From Citrus sinensis (lineage: Eukaryota; Streptophyta; Magnoliopsida; Sapindales; Rutaceae), in contig NC_068564.1 in assembly GCF_022201045.2 (NCBI RefSeq), forward strand, positions 24,705,001 through 24,769,000: DNA of 64,000 nt. The letters run 5' to 3'. Below the pieces are notes generated by a model. The model was not told the DNA's origin. It saw nothing but the letters and a program-made list of their open reading frames with translations, and ran no database searches. The position numbers and the translations under genes were made by a program. Each line of letters opens with the position of its first letter. Within the stretch, counting starts at the first letter, position 1. Shown piece after piece: positions 39,414 to 54,215 of this stretch.

Positions 39414-41563
39414 CTGCTTGATTATGCTTTCTACTAACAGTATTTTCTCATATTCCTTTTTCCATAAATAGGATGAAACATGAAAGCATTCAGTAGAGGT
39501 AATTATTGACTTTTTTCTTCTGTTAACGCAATAATAATAATAATAATAATAATACAGAAAATCAGGAGGCATAGTTTGCCCAAATGAACCGGGATTCACC
39601 TGCCCAATCTGTCCAGTAACCTAATAGTCTAAGTCAATACGGTACCTTAATTTAATATTCCTTTCACTTTCCTTGTTCAGCGTGGACCCAACTCTAAAGA
39701 CTGATCATCGTCAACATCATCTCCGTCATCACTGTTTGACTTATCATATGATTGTCTTAATCTAGCAAGAAAGATGAGGGAAAATCAGGTGTTACCGACA
39801 TACGTATATTGACAAAATGTATGTGATATTTTGTTAGCCAAGTCACATTGTTAACCAATTAACTAACCACAGAAAACATAATATCTGTCAGAAAAGAAAA
39901 GTATTAACCATAACCAAATAGAAAAACTTGGCGGATAAGGCAAGACTCACTAGCCATAACCATTTGAGGACTGATTCCAATCGAGTGGAGTTGAATCGGC
40001 CAAAGTCTGCCCATTGGATTTTGGTGACACAATGTTCATATTTTCACTGAATTCAACTTTGTTTTCCTTTTGATAGCATCCCCAAATTTGCACCTCGGAA
40101 CGGTGGAGGAAAAAAGAAAAAAATAAATAAATAAATAAAGATTCACCATCGAACAATAACATTTAAAAAAAATTCTCGACAAAATTCTCAGCTATATACA
40201 TAAAAAAAAATCAATTTTTATGTTCATCAAACCATTAACGAATTGTCAGTAAACATGGGTCATCAAAATATACCATAAAGATAAAATTGATCAAGATCAG
40301 ATTATCATTCATCGTTTCATCTACCCGAAAACAATCACTAGTTTGTTCAGTTAACAAACCGTCAGGCCATATATCATTTTTGTTTTTAAACGAACAATTG
40401 AACATCATTCACTAACCCCATACATTCTACAAAATTGATTATCATTTTGCCAAAATCAAAATCAGTCAATAACCCGCCCAACTTTTTCAAATCACAGGCG
40501 GTGTGTGAGGAAGGAGACGTAGCTGCAGTACCCAACCTAACTTTTTCGGGCTTTTTTTTTTTTTGGTTTGATGTGCCAAACGGTGTTTTGGTAAGATATT
40601 TTTGTGAATATAAAAACTATATAAGGATAATTATGTTAATTCAATCAATCTAGAAGGTGGGCCAAAAGTCAAAAAGCCATAACACAATTACACTTTAAAT
40701 GGGCTTAAAAATTCGGAGCTGTGCATCATCAAAATATTTTTCAAAAAAACTTTTATTATTTATTTTAAAAGTCACACCAGTATTTAAAATTTCAAAAAAT
40801 ATTTCAATTAAAACTTTTTAAATAAAAAATAATTTTCTCTCTTTAAATTTGGAAAATTATTTTCTCCCTCTTCAATTTATATTTTATTACATTTTATAAG
40901 AGAAAGAGAGAGATGCTTTAATTGCTATTGATTTTTCTTGTAAAATAATATTATTTAATTAAAATAATATTAACTTATTTATATTTGAAGAGTCTTTTGG
41001 AGAATAACATATTTTTTTACTCTTCTATTTGCCACATAGGTAAACAAATAGATATTTGAAGGGTAAAATTTATAGAGTTTTTTAGAGATGTTCTTAGTAC
41101 CCCTATATAATTTCTATAAAAGGACAGAACAAATTCAATCAAGAGCTTCTCAAAAAAGAAAAAAATTCAATTAAGAGCTTTCAATTAAGAATAGGTCTAT
41201 TAGCACCACTATATAATTTCTATTAGCAATTATATAGAAGGACAGAACAAATTCAATTAAACCTCTATTTTTTTTCTTTCCATAACTTTTTCTCTAATGC
41301 TTTATACCCATATAATTACAAGAACAACAATTTTCACTTTTTTATTTTTTTCCTCACAAACACTTTTACGTTCTAATTAATGTGATTCTATTAATACATT
41401 CTAATTATCCTTTATTGATCTCTTCGTCTACTATCAATTTTCTGTATAACTTAAAATTTTTTTTACCATTTCTTGCATGTCAATGTAAAAAAAAAGTTAT
41501 AAATTAGCCATTTGAGTCCAATTTTAACTCAAATTAAGTCGTACACACACACATTAAGGCTTC
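39414..41563. other. Intergenic upstream of gene E
   Basis: The stretch 39950-40100 matches the gene F upstream region in two separated pieces (49200-49260 and 54147-54215): GAGTTGAATCGGCCAAAGTC and then TTGATAGCA with a CATTTGCACCTCGG-like end. A short ATT microsatellite lies at 39531-39553 and (ATAA/AAAT) repeats near 40120. From 40700 on the DNA is AT-rich and I see no gene. Confidence 0.55.
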
Positions 41564-42913
41564 ATTCTATGATGCCATGATAAAAATCATGATATTATAT
41601 TGTAATTAAGGGTCTAACTATGGTGCAACTGTGGTACCATACCACAGCTGTACCTAGCCATTGGATCCAGCTATGGTGAATGTGTGCAGCTGGATCCAAT
41701 AGCTAGGTGCAGCTGTGGTATAATACCACAATTGCACCATAGCTATGTCTTGTAATTAAACATAACTTATGCAAATAAAACATAAAGACTTGTAAATAGA
41801 AGGTAAAACAAATAAATTAGTATAAAACTGATAAATTGATATATTATTGGTAAACAAAATAAAAACTTACGAGTATAACATAAAACTAATAAATCAATAC
41901 TAAGTAGAAAAAAAAACATAAATTTAAAAATGCAATACTAGACTTAGAAGTAGAAGGTAAAATAAGTAAATTAATATAAAAATGATAAATTGATGTTTTA
42001 CTAGTCAGCAAAATAGAAATTTACAAATATAACGTAAAACTTACAAATCAATGTTTAGTATAAAATAAAATATAAATTTTGTAGATTACACTCAAAACTT
42101 AATAATAAAATGTAAATAAGTAAATTAATATAAGAGTTATTGAAAAAAATTAAAAAAAAGCTTAAAAATGTAAAATAAAAACTCATTATAATATTTGGTA
42201 CGGTATATATTTACTGATTTTGTATTTAAATTGAATAATGATAGTCTTGGGCTTATATAATAAATGTGATGTTTTATGAAATATAAAAACTATTCTTAAA
42301 ATCAAATTTTGAAAAACTATTCTTTTAATGTTTTTTAACATAGTTGTAAGATAAAGTGATTTTGCATCCTTCTACATTTTCTCAATAGCAACCCAAATGG
42401 ACTCTAAGCATAAGTAAAGAGTAAAGTTTAAAACGTTATAAAGTATATATAATAAAGTATAAAGTATATATAAGGCTCAAAATTAGATTTAATTTTATTG
42501 ATATATCAAATATGTGTCTAGTAATATAAGATATATTTTTGTTTTGTTTGATTATATCCACATTAAGGTAAATAATTTTGCTTAATTAATTTGTGTAATA
42601 AACATATACTATTATATGAAATTAAAAAAAATCATAAATGTCCTATAGAATTTATGGTTGAACCAATTTAATAGTGCTTATTCCAATTGTTTTCAGTATA
42701 ATTTTTTTATGAGTATTTCTTTGTTTAATTAAAATAAACGAATATGCTATTTTTTACTAAAATTCTATGGAAACCATGTTTATTGTTTTAATAATTAGTA
42801 ATCTTATATTAATTTATTGGTTTTACCTCTAGTTAATAATCTTATATATAATTTATAAAATTTATGTTTATCACGACATTTATGCCGTGATTTTAATCAT
42901 GGCATTGTAGAAT
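41564..42913. mobile_element. Possible AT-rich DNA transposon with inverted ends
   Basis: The left end ATTCTATGATGCCATGATAA (41564) and the reverse complement of the right end ATTCTACAATGCCATGATTA (from 42913) are similar inverted repeats of about 30 bp, with AAAATCA continuing in both. The 1.35-kb interior is very AT-rich and encodes nothing clear. I could not settle a target duplication. It may be a MULE- or hAT-type non-autonomous element. Confidence 0.5.
41610..41749. mobile_element. 140-bp foldback MITE
   Basis: This element is almost wholly palindromic: CTATGGTGCAACTGTGG and TTGGATCCAGCT on the left, AGCTGGATCCAATAGCTAGG and TTGCACCATAG on the right. It is flanked by a perfect 10-bp direct repeat TTGTAATTAA (41600-41609 and 41750-41759). 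The duplication length and foldback shape suggest a Mutator-like MITE. It sits inside the larger inverted-end element at 41564-42913. The RNA could form a long hairpin. Confidence 0.82.
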
Positions 42914-44285
42914 TTTCTTTTTTGTGTTAAACATATATGATTTGATCATTCAAACTTTTGTCTAAGAAAACCATATTTGCATATTTGGATTTAAGTGGAA
43001 GAAATTGAAAAATTAGAAAATGATATTTTGGAATTAAAGTACCTCTTAATAGAAAGGGAGTTTTAAATGGAAATTATAATAGTGCTCATAGTTCCACTCT
43101 TCAATTAAATATAAGCTGAATTTGAAAGAATTTATAAAGGCGCAAGATGGTCTAATGACCCTGTTAGACCTTAATTGGGTTTGTCTTTACCTCGGAGCCC
43201 TTAAGATGTGTCCATTAAGAAATAAAGAATATGAATGACCTCATGTAAGCATAAATTATTTAAATTTTGAGTATTTTTATTTTTATTTTTTTTAGTCTTC
43301 TTGTTTATAAGAAGACCAAGCTTTTTAAATGAGTTGGACTATTGAAATTCCTCTTTAAATCTCTTGAAACCCCTTGTGTATTTATGCTTTTAAGCTTTTT
43401 TTACAATTATACTTAAAATAAAATCTTTTTGCACATGTATTTATAAATCTCATCTTGCATCTGTATACTATTTCTTTAACCCCACTTCCACTCTTTAGTG
43501 ATAGGTTGAAACAAAATTTCGATGTGAAACCTCTAAAAGTTTGAAATTTCAAATTTGATATTTTTCTCTAAGTTAACATGTTAATGCATTGAGTTGCAAA
43601 TTTGAAACCCGAAATTTCTTTGGCCGAAGGTTGTTAGAAGCCAAACATGTTCCAGATTATTTTGTGGTGGTTCGGATAAAAGTTTATGGGCTTATCACTT
43701 TATTGAAAAGGAAGAATGTAAGATTATTAATGGAATTAAAATTAGCATGGGGTTTTTTAAAAAGTTACAGAGGCTTGCCAATAGCACCATTCTTTTGAAA
43801 TGCTAAGGATGTGAGTTCGGGGCTCATTCTCCTTTCAAATATTTAGATATGGTAATATCTTTCCTCTGAAGAATATATATGTCTCCAGTATCAGTGGAAA
43901 CAAATTATTGAGCAAACAAATTCTTATCAGATAATACAATTAATAGTGTAAGATTTACTTTATCCTTATTTATTTATTAATTTTTTTACCTTGTTAAAAA
44001 TCTAATCAACTATTCAATAATTATAATAGATTTAGGGACAGTAAAAAAAAAATTGCCAGAAAAGATATGAATATCTTTCTTTCACATTGTCACGCATCTT
44101 TTTGTTTGTTAGAGCTGATGAACAAACAAATGTTAAAAAATAGAACAAAAGAATAAATATTAATCAAACAATTAGTTTCTTCATATTAATTTATGTTCTT
44201 TTTTGGTGTAATTAACACTAATGTTAGCTAAAATGCCCATGTCCTAATTATTATTTTTTTTTTATGGTGAAATTCAATAAAGGAC
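42914..44285. other. AT-rich intergenic stretch upstream of gene F 3' flank
   Basis: No gene is supported. The stretch includes a possible tRNA-like element near 43764-43870 (GTGAGTTCGGGGCTCATTCTCC, a B-box-like phrase), followed by text shared with 59500-59720 (CAAATATTTAGATATGGTAA-type). The remaining DNA is AT-rich with short open frames of no recognisable type. Confidence 0.4.
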
Positions 44286-44520
44286 TTGAATAATACAAAT
44301 TTGAATTTAAAGCTATATATGGCATTATGTATAGCTTTCAACAAAAAGGGAAGCAAATTCAAAATTTCTCAAAAATCAAAGGCCACAAATGGCTCTAAAG
44401 GCCATAAATTCCAGCTGGGTGATAATAGTTTATTATTGTCAAATTTATTTGTTGGCAGCTTCAATTAAATGGTAAGTTCATGGATTGAGTAACAATTGGC
44501 CATCTATCTTTTTGCACTAT
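44286..44520. repeat. Segment shared with the gene G 3' flank (60120-60290)
   Basis: GCAAATTCAAAATTTCTCAA, AAATCAAAGGCCACAA and a TGGTAAGTTCAT phrase occur here and at about 60130-60250. Both copies lie at matching positions downstream of genes F and G. They belong to the duplicated gene unit and are no sign of a separate transposon. Confidence 0.75.
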
Positions 44521-44689
44521 TATGAGTACTAATACCAGAAATGAATAATGAGATCAGTAGAAGGCTTAATGATGCTCCCATCATTTGTTCTTTCTTTTGC
44601 TTCCATCATCAACAACACCCACTGAACTGGAGACAATTAACTCCAAAATCCAAATCAATCTTCATGGTATCGTGAATCAATTTTTCCCA

Positions 44690-45140
44690 GGTTTGAGAGC
44701 TGGTTCGTGGAATGGCCTTTATCTTACAGGCTTTCCTGGTTTGAAATGGAATGAAATGAAATGAAATATATATACTTATGAATCCATGTCTGATGAAAAT
44801 GAGGTCTATTACAAGTTTGAGCTCCAAAACAGTTCAGTTCTTTCTAGGTATACGATAGATGGATCAGGAATCGAACAGAAGTTGATCTGGGTAGCTAAAA
44901 ATCACCACGGGGAACTTATTACCTGTGGCCTCGTTTGATCAATGTAACATCCATTCTTTGAATGGAGGAAATGCTTGCTGCAATGTCATGATTCTCCTGT
45001 ATGTGGATGCTTGGAAGGAACTGAACCCAGACCGAGTCATTCAAATTCACCGAACCGGTTGGATGACACCATTAGCATGTGCGTATAGAGATGGGTTCAT
45101 GATTTAATCATGGATTAAATTGCCTGACACATCTAAGTGC
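44690..45140 (+). pseudogene. S-receptor kinase fragment (S-locus domain to start of PAN)
   Basis: The plus strand carries RAGSWNGL, then SDENEVYYKFEL, SSVLSRYTIDGSG and LIWVAKN, in the order of the S-locus glycoprotein domain. After frameshifts and stops comes KLPDTS near 45117-45134, the start of the PAN region in gene C (KLPDTSSSWF). It lacks lectin and kinase parts. It points the opposite way to genes D-G and matches a C-like gene better than an E-like gene. It is a broken fragment lying in the gene F 3' flank. Confidence 0.78.
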
Positions 45141-45367
45141 AATTCAACAAGACACTGACAATAATCTATTAATATTTGAGTATCTTTTGCCTTCCTACAG
45201 GCCGTTCAATAGTCCTTGTACAAGTCTGGTGCAAAATTTAAAGGGACAGCAACAACACTCTAAAGCACCTGCAATTTGTAAACCATTTGCTTGTAGACCA
45301 GCTTGAGCATTATCTACTACTTCGGATCTATAGGAAACCCCTTTGCTTCATGTAAACAGGTGCTTTC

Positions 45368-48603
<3,236 letters not shown>

Positions 48604-49410
48604 CTGCTGGACCATGCTTTCTACTAACAGTATTTTCTCATTCTTTATTGCCATGATTAATGTGAAAGCAATTAGTACTGGTAATTATAGACTTTTTTCT
48701 TCTGTTAACACAAAAATAATACAGATAATAAAGTTGAAAAGTCAGCAGACATAGGTTGCTCAAGTGAACCGTAACTCACCTCCCTCAAGCTGTCTAGTAA
48801 CTTAAGTTTCTGAGTCAATACGTTGCTTCAATTTAATCTTCCTTGCACTTTCCTTCTTCCAACGGCACCCAACTCCAAAGACTGATCATCATCATCAGCG
48901 TCATCTTTTATATTACTTTTTGACTTAACAAACAATTTTCTTAATCTAGCAAAAAAAGATGAAGGAAAATCAGGTGTTACTGACTGCTATTTTGTTAGCC
49001 AAGTGTCATGTTAACCAATTAAATGACTATAGAAATTCTAATATTTTTCAGAAAAGAAAAGTATTATTAGCCATAAGCAAATAGAGAAACTTGGATGATT
49101 TTAGCCAATACCCATCATTACCCATTTGAAGATTGCTTGTTATCAAGTGAAGTTGAATCGAAAAACTTGGATGATTTTAGCCAATACCCAGCATTACCCA
49201 TTTGAAGACTGCTTGTTATTAAGTGAAGTTGAATCGGCCAAAGTCTGTCCATCGAATTTGGGTGAAACCATGTGTTTGGGGAAGAAATGGAACGCTAGTA
49301 ACAGAGCGCCTAGTGTTGATGAAGAGTTTTATAATAGCAAAATGTCGCCAGCGGATATTGGTTTATGCTGGTTATACCAGGTAATTAAAATGGTACGCGG
49401 GTTTCACCAT

Positions 49411-49411
<1 letters not shown>
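48604..49411 (-). promoter_or_regulatory. Upstream region of gene F, with a 75-bp duplication
   Basis: The gene F promoter lies here. A 75-bp unit (AAACTTGGATGATTTTAGCC) is duplicated at 49086 and 49161. The text up to about 49262 matches the gene E upstream region. Beyond it, to the LINE T tract, is a stretch with coding-like composition (KKWNASNRAPSVDEEFYNSK) that I cannot identify and that gene E lacks. No TATA box is clear. Confidence 0.5.
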
Positions 49412-49446
<35 letters not shown>

Positions 49447-52400
49447 AAAGGAGAATTTCATTAAACAGTCAAATGAGAAAGTAGCCGGAGCACGTCTCCA
49501 TTTACCGGACCCGACAAATAACACCCCATCTTAACCATTAGGGGTGGGCATTTTCCGGTTCGGTTCGGTTCGAAGCCCGAACCGAACCGAACCGGAACCA
49601 ATCGGTTCTTAAAAACTCAAACCGAACACGAATCGAATTGTAGAACCGAACCGAACTGAACCGAAATATTTCGGTTCGGTTTGGTTTGGTTTGGTTCGGT
49701 TCTATAGATATATTCAAATTCATTCATTTTCAAATTAAATAGAAGTACAAGAAACATTCTATGTATCCAAATTCTGAATTCATTTTCGAACTATATATAA
49801 GTTTCAGGACAACAAACATTCTCTGTATCCGATATATAACAACACTCCACAAAAATTAATAATGGGATCTCTTTTGTAGGCTTCACACAATATAAATTAT
49901 AATCTTAAAAATCTGATAGAACTCTAAACTAAACAATAAAATAGCAAACTCAAAATTATATTATCATGACCTGTAAATATGAAAAACAAGATCTAGTTTT
50001 TGAAACTTTACAAGGACAAACTTTAATATTTGAAACGTATATAAAATAAAGTACGATCTAGTTTTTAAAACTATACATTTATCTAAATTCACTCAAAACT
50101 TTGAGTGCAAATTCAGTACCAATGAAACATTTTCAACATGAAAATCAATATCCAAATCAGATGCAACAATCAGTACAATTCAGCCCTTAGTTATCATGCA
50201 ACCTACATATACAAAAAGATAAACTATACAACATGAGAGACTGCAGAATTAGAAACATATGAAAAAAATGAAAAGTGTTTATTGTAATTTAATTTCAGAC
50301 TGCCAATACAATTTCAGACTGCTAGCAAACAACAATAATACACGACAACGACTAGACAATACAACTTCAGCCAGTTAAACTAAGCTTTGTTTAGCTGGTG
50401 CGACGCGAGATAAGCTCGTTTATCAGACTGCCAATACAATTTCAGACTACCAGTGCCAGGCTGCCAGCAACCAACACCTCCACAAATTTAACCCCACATA
50501 AGCTTCAATTCAAACACAATTTCAGACTGCCACAACATAAATTAAAAAAAATAACCTGCAGCAGTGAAGATGAGTGATGACGCGGGCTGAGTGATGAGTG
50601 GCGGTTAGAGCAGTGAGGCCCGAAGACGAGCGGCGTGAAACCGTGAGTGTAAGCGTGAGGGACCGAGGGCTTTGACGACGTCACCACGCTTGAAGATCGT
50701 GAGTTTGACTGAGGGCTTTGAGCCTTTGACGGTGAGCGTGAGGGACCGAGGCACCGAGCTACTGAACGCGTGAAACCGTGAGGGACTGACGGCTTTGACG
50801 GCGTCACCATGCTTGAAGAGATGCGCCACCGCTGACCGTGATGCAAGGGATCCAGGGAGAGGCCGCGAGTCACCGATCCGACGAGGGAGAGAGCAGGATT
50901 TTGAACTTTAGGTTTAGGAATTAGGGTTACGAAATTAGGAATTAGAAAAAGGGGATTTGTGATTTGGCTTTTTATATTTTGGACTGAACCGATCGGTTCT
51001 TCGGTTCGGTTTGGTTTTGAACCGAACCGAATGTAAACCAATCAGTTCTTGTAATTTCGAACCATTCGGTTTTTTACCTTAGAACCGAACCGAACCGAAT
51101 TAAGTTATTTCGGTTCAGCTCGGTTCGGTTCGGAAAAAACCAAACTGTTTGCCCAGCCCTATTAACCACAATATGGGCGTGGTGTTCGTAGATCTCCTTA
51201 CAAAAGAGAAAGTTACCTCTTTTAAACAATGAGCCAAGGCTCTACAATCTGAAATAATAAGTCCAAAACCATTATGATAGTCCTTGGAATCAATCAAAGC
51301 ATTAAAAACTTGTAAACAATCAGTCTCAATAATAATCGGAAAAAATGGGGCGTTCTTAAGCCAACTCAAGACCTTTTGCACACCCAAAGCCTCTGCCTTG
51401 CGAGCTTCAAAATTTCCAATCAAAGAACCACATTTTGCAGCAAGGAAGTTACCCTCAGAAGACCGGATAACTGCTCCGTAGCTTATCCTAGCAGTAGCTC
51501 GGGAAGTGGCAGCGTCCACATTGCATTTAAACCATCCAAAGCGAGGGCGTTTCCAGCAAATAGAGCCAAGGTTTAAATCTACAGGTACCTGAGTAAAGTG
51601 ACTCAGTTGACGAGCCTTTTGCCATTGGAACAAGTCTTGGCCAGCTTTGTTGAGAACTTGAGGCACTCTACTTAATATATTCCTCCAAACCTTATTATTC
51701 TGATTTTGCCAAAGGCCCCAACAAACCATTGCAGCAAGACAGCTATCATCAACACTGCACCGAGTAAATAGAGCATCCAACCAAGCACCAAAACTAACAA
51801 AACTTCCAGCAAAACCAACCAAGGAAACCATCCAACATTGTTTGGCAAAAGGACAATCAACTAAGACATGATAAGTTGTCTCAGAAGATGCATTACAGAT
51901 AGTACAATAAGGGTGTACCTCGACTCGACGACTAATAAGGTTATCAGCAGTGGGAACCACATTTGCCACAGCTCTCCAAAGAAAGTTCTTGACTTTGGCA
52001 GGTACAGCCAGCTTTCAAATCTTACTCCAAACTCCACTGCTAGGCGGCTCTAATATAATGTCCATCCACTTATAACAACTTCGAATAGTGCAAATTCCTT
52101 TGGCGTCGGAGAGCCAATACCAAGTATCACAGTCACGCCGAGAGCTAAGAGAAATTTGGAGAATGCAGTCTCGATCTCTGCTGTTGAACACATCTTTCAC
52201 AATATCATAGTCCTAACTTTGGTGATTAGGAACCATAAGACTACTCACAGGAGTTGACGCTAACGTCGCTGGAAGGTGAGTTGTAGTGAAGCCACTCTCC
52301 TGATCAGGCAGCCAGGGATCCGAGCCAATAGTAATGCTCTGCCCATTCCTAACTTGGATACGACTCCCTTGGGTTAATATCTTCTGAGCAGCCAAAATCG

Positions 52401-52983
52401 ATCTCCATGCATAACTCAGATTACTTCCAAACTTTGCTTGAGTAAAATCTGCATTAGGATAATACCTAGCTTTAAACATTTTGCCCACCAGTAAGTATGG
52501 ATTTGTAAGTAACCTCCAGCCTTGTCTCCTTAGCATAGCAACATTAAATTTATGAATGTGTTTAAACCCAATACCACCATAAGCTTTTGATTTACAAAGT
52601 CTACCCCACTACATCCAACTGATTCCACCACTACCATATCTTTTACTACCCCACCAAAAAGAATTCATCATCTTTTCAAGCTCCCGGCAAAAATCGAGAG
52701 GGAGGAGATAAACTTGCATAGCATAATTAGGTATGGCCTGTGCCATAGTTTTAATCAAAATTTCCTTTCCAGCTCTAGAGAGGAGTTTTTGGTGCCACCC
52801 TTGAATTCTCTTCCAAACTTTATCCTTTATGTATATGAAAATATCTATCTTCTTGCGCCCAACAAATGATGGTAATCCAAGATAGGTACCGTGGTCTGAA
52901 GTAGCTACAACTCCAAGTTGTTCACAGATAATATGAATAGTATCCTCGGCCACATTCCTACTAAAAGAAACTGAGGATTGTTA
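49412..52983 (-). mobile_element. 5'-truncated L1-type LINE with reverse transcriptase end and RNase H
   Basis: On the minus strand the element ends in a poly-A tail (T run at 49412-49442) and begins abruptly near 52983. It starts downstream of the reverse transcriptase catalytic core, with the thumb-type segment HGTYLGLPSFVGRKK and then LLSRAGKEILIKTMAQAIP. A zinc-binding segment follows (CTICNASSETTYHVLVDC) and an RNase H (WFKCNVDAATS, AEALGVQKVLSWL, IIIETDCLQV). Stops and frameshifts split the frame into at least three pieces, so it is a dead copy. A 1.6-kb hAT-like element interrupts the RNase H C terminus at 49539-51161. I could not find a target duplication. Confidence 0.9.
49539..51161. 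mobile_element. Non-autonomous hAT-like element nested in the LINE
   Basis: This 1623-bp element has inverted ends TAGGGGTGGGCA (left) and TAGGGCTGGGCA (right, reverse complement). It is flanked by TTAACCAT (49531-49538) and TTAACCAC (51162-51169), an 8-bp duplication with one mismatch. Subterminal regions are packed with CGGTTCGGTT and its complement on both sides. The interior has short GC-rich repeats (CGTGAGGGACCGAGG-type near 50650-50760) and one minus-strand open frame (51041-50505) of low complexity. No transposase is present. Confidence 0.86.
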
Positions 52984-53054
52984 AAAGTAGAAAGGTTGCA
53001 AAAAATATATAAAATGTCAACCACGTGAGGTGTCACTATCGCGGAGAAAACTAT

Positions 53055-53150
53055 GCCGTTGCACCCAGTTGTTGGATCCCAATGGATCCATCCATCCAAG
53101 TGGATCCAACAGCTGGATGCAACGGTGGCAAAGTATGACCGTTGTACCGT
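53055..53150. mobile_element. Foldback element related to the MITE at 41610
   Basis: CCGTTGCACCCAGTTGTTGG and ATCC on the left face GGATCCAACAGCTGGATGCA and ACGG on the right, giving a palindrome centred on the TGGATCC repeats. The core GGATCC/CAGCTG spacing resembles the foldback at 41610-41749. Short imperfect repeats ACTATCGC and ATTATCGC lie outside it and may be a degraded duplication. Confidence 0.55.
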
Positions 53151-53204
53151 AGTCGGACCTCATTATCGCCACAAAAAAAAAAAATTCATTCTTTAGTTTG
53201 GAAA

Positions 53205-53390
53205 TTGTTATCTTACGTAATCATATAATATACATGATTCTTCCATAGCTATTTGAATGAAAATCCAACGGTTATGAACATATAAGATAATAAATTATAT
53301 TATTTGTAAAACCGTTGGATGAAAATCCAATGACTGTGGAAGAATCATGTATGTTATATGATCATGTAACATAACTAAAGGGCTTTAGTT
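53205..53390. mobile_element. Second foldback element upstream of gene F
   Basis: The left arm (AATATACATGATTCTTCCAT, then GAAAATCCAACGGTT) is complementary to the right arm (AACCGTTGGATGAAAATCCA, then TGGAAGAATCATGTATGTTA). The arms extend over some 70 bases each. CTTTAGTT occurs on both outer sides and may be the target duplication. Confidence 0.65.
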
Positions 53391-54146
53391 AAGAATGGAA
53401 AATGAATATTTTGCTAAAAAAGATGAGACAATAGGCTATCAAGCTTGTAAAAAAACCAAAAATAGCTTGTTAGGACAATTAGGACCATTTGTCCTCAACT
53501 ACCACGTCAACAACTGCCAAACAACCTCTATAGTGGCTTATTGGAACACTCAGCAGCGTCCAACATGTGTGTGTGGACAACCATGAAAATGGCACACCGA
53601 TTTATTCTTTGAGCATGCTCCAAAAGGGCCAAATGGTCACATGAGCTCAAGGACAAGAAAATCTTTACCAAAAACAACATAGACCGCCAATAAAAAATGC
53701 GTTAGGTGGCATGACAGCTAGGAACCCTAAGGCACTCCATATCAAAACGCTCAAGTTCTATATTTATCATTCATTACACAACACACAAAAAACACAAGGC
53801 TGAGGTTTTCTTTAACCTCAATCGCCATAGTTGAGAGCTTGTATGCTTTCGACCAAAAAAAAAAAAGAAAACTAACTAACTTGAGTCTGGTTGCCAAGTA
53901 CCGCTGACTCTTCCTCTAACCTCATTTCTCAATTTTGCATATTAAACAAAGTCCTTGAAGCCAATCCTCTACAAATCCAAGCCTCTCACTATGACCTCAC
54001 TTCTTCCATTCTTTCCCCAATCTTTGCTTAAAGTCAAAATGAGCAACAGGTCTCGGCTATGTTAGGCACCCTTTCACCTCAACAAAAATTTTATTGTGTT
54101 TAACTAGATTTTTAGCCTTTTATATTCACCCTAAAATCTAGTTAAA
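53391..54146. other. Unclassified block inserted upstream of gene F
   Basis: Gene E has no counterpart. The block has a TATA-like CTATATTTATC near 53758, then an ACACAACACACAAAAAACAC stretch, an A run near 53862 and a short inverted repeat (TTAACTAGATTTTTAG with CTAAAATCTAGTTAA near 54099-54145). It could be an LTR remnant of another element. I cannot assign it. A 63-codon frame at 53395-53586 is not recognisable. Confidence 0.35.
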
Positions 54147-54215
54147 ACACAATGTTCATAATTTTGCTTAATTCAACTTTATCTTCCTTTTGATAGCACC
54201 ACCACATTTGCACCT
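54147..54215. repeat. Detached piece of the gene F upstream region
   Basis: CACAATGTTCATA, AATTCAACTTTATCTTCCTT and TTTGCACCTCGGC match the gene E upstream region at 40025-40100. In gene E this text continues directly from the piece found at 49200-49260 upstream of gene F. In F the two pieces are separated by 4.9 kb of inserted DNA. Confidence 0.8.

Noticed and set aside
39501-39599. Longer N terminus of gene E with a tyrosine run
   Set aside because: It comes from an ATT microsatellite upstream of the signal-peptide start at 39413; the paralogs start at the equivalent of 39413.
50505-51041. 178-codon frame inside the hAT-like element at 49539
   Set aside because: Low-complexity, Ser/Pro/His-rich, and overlaps the CGGTTCGG subterminal repeats; no transposase motif.
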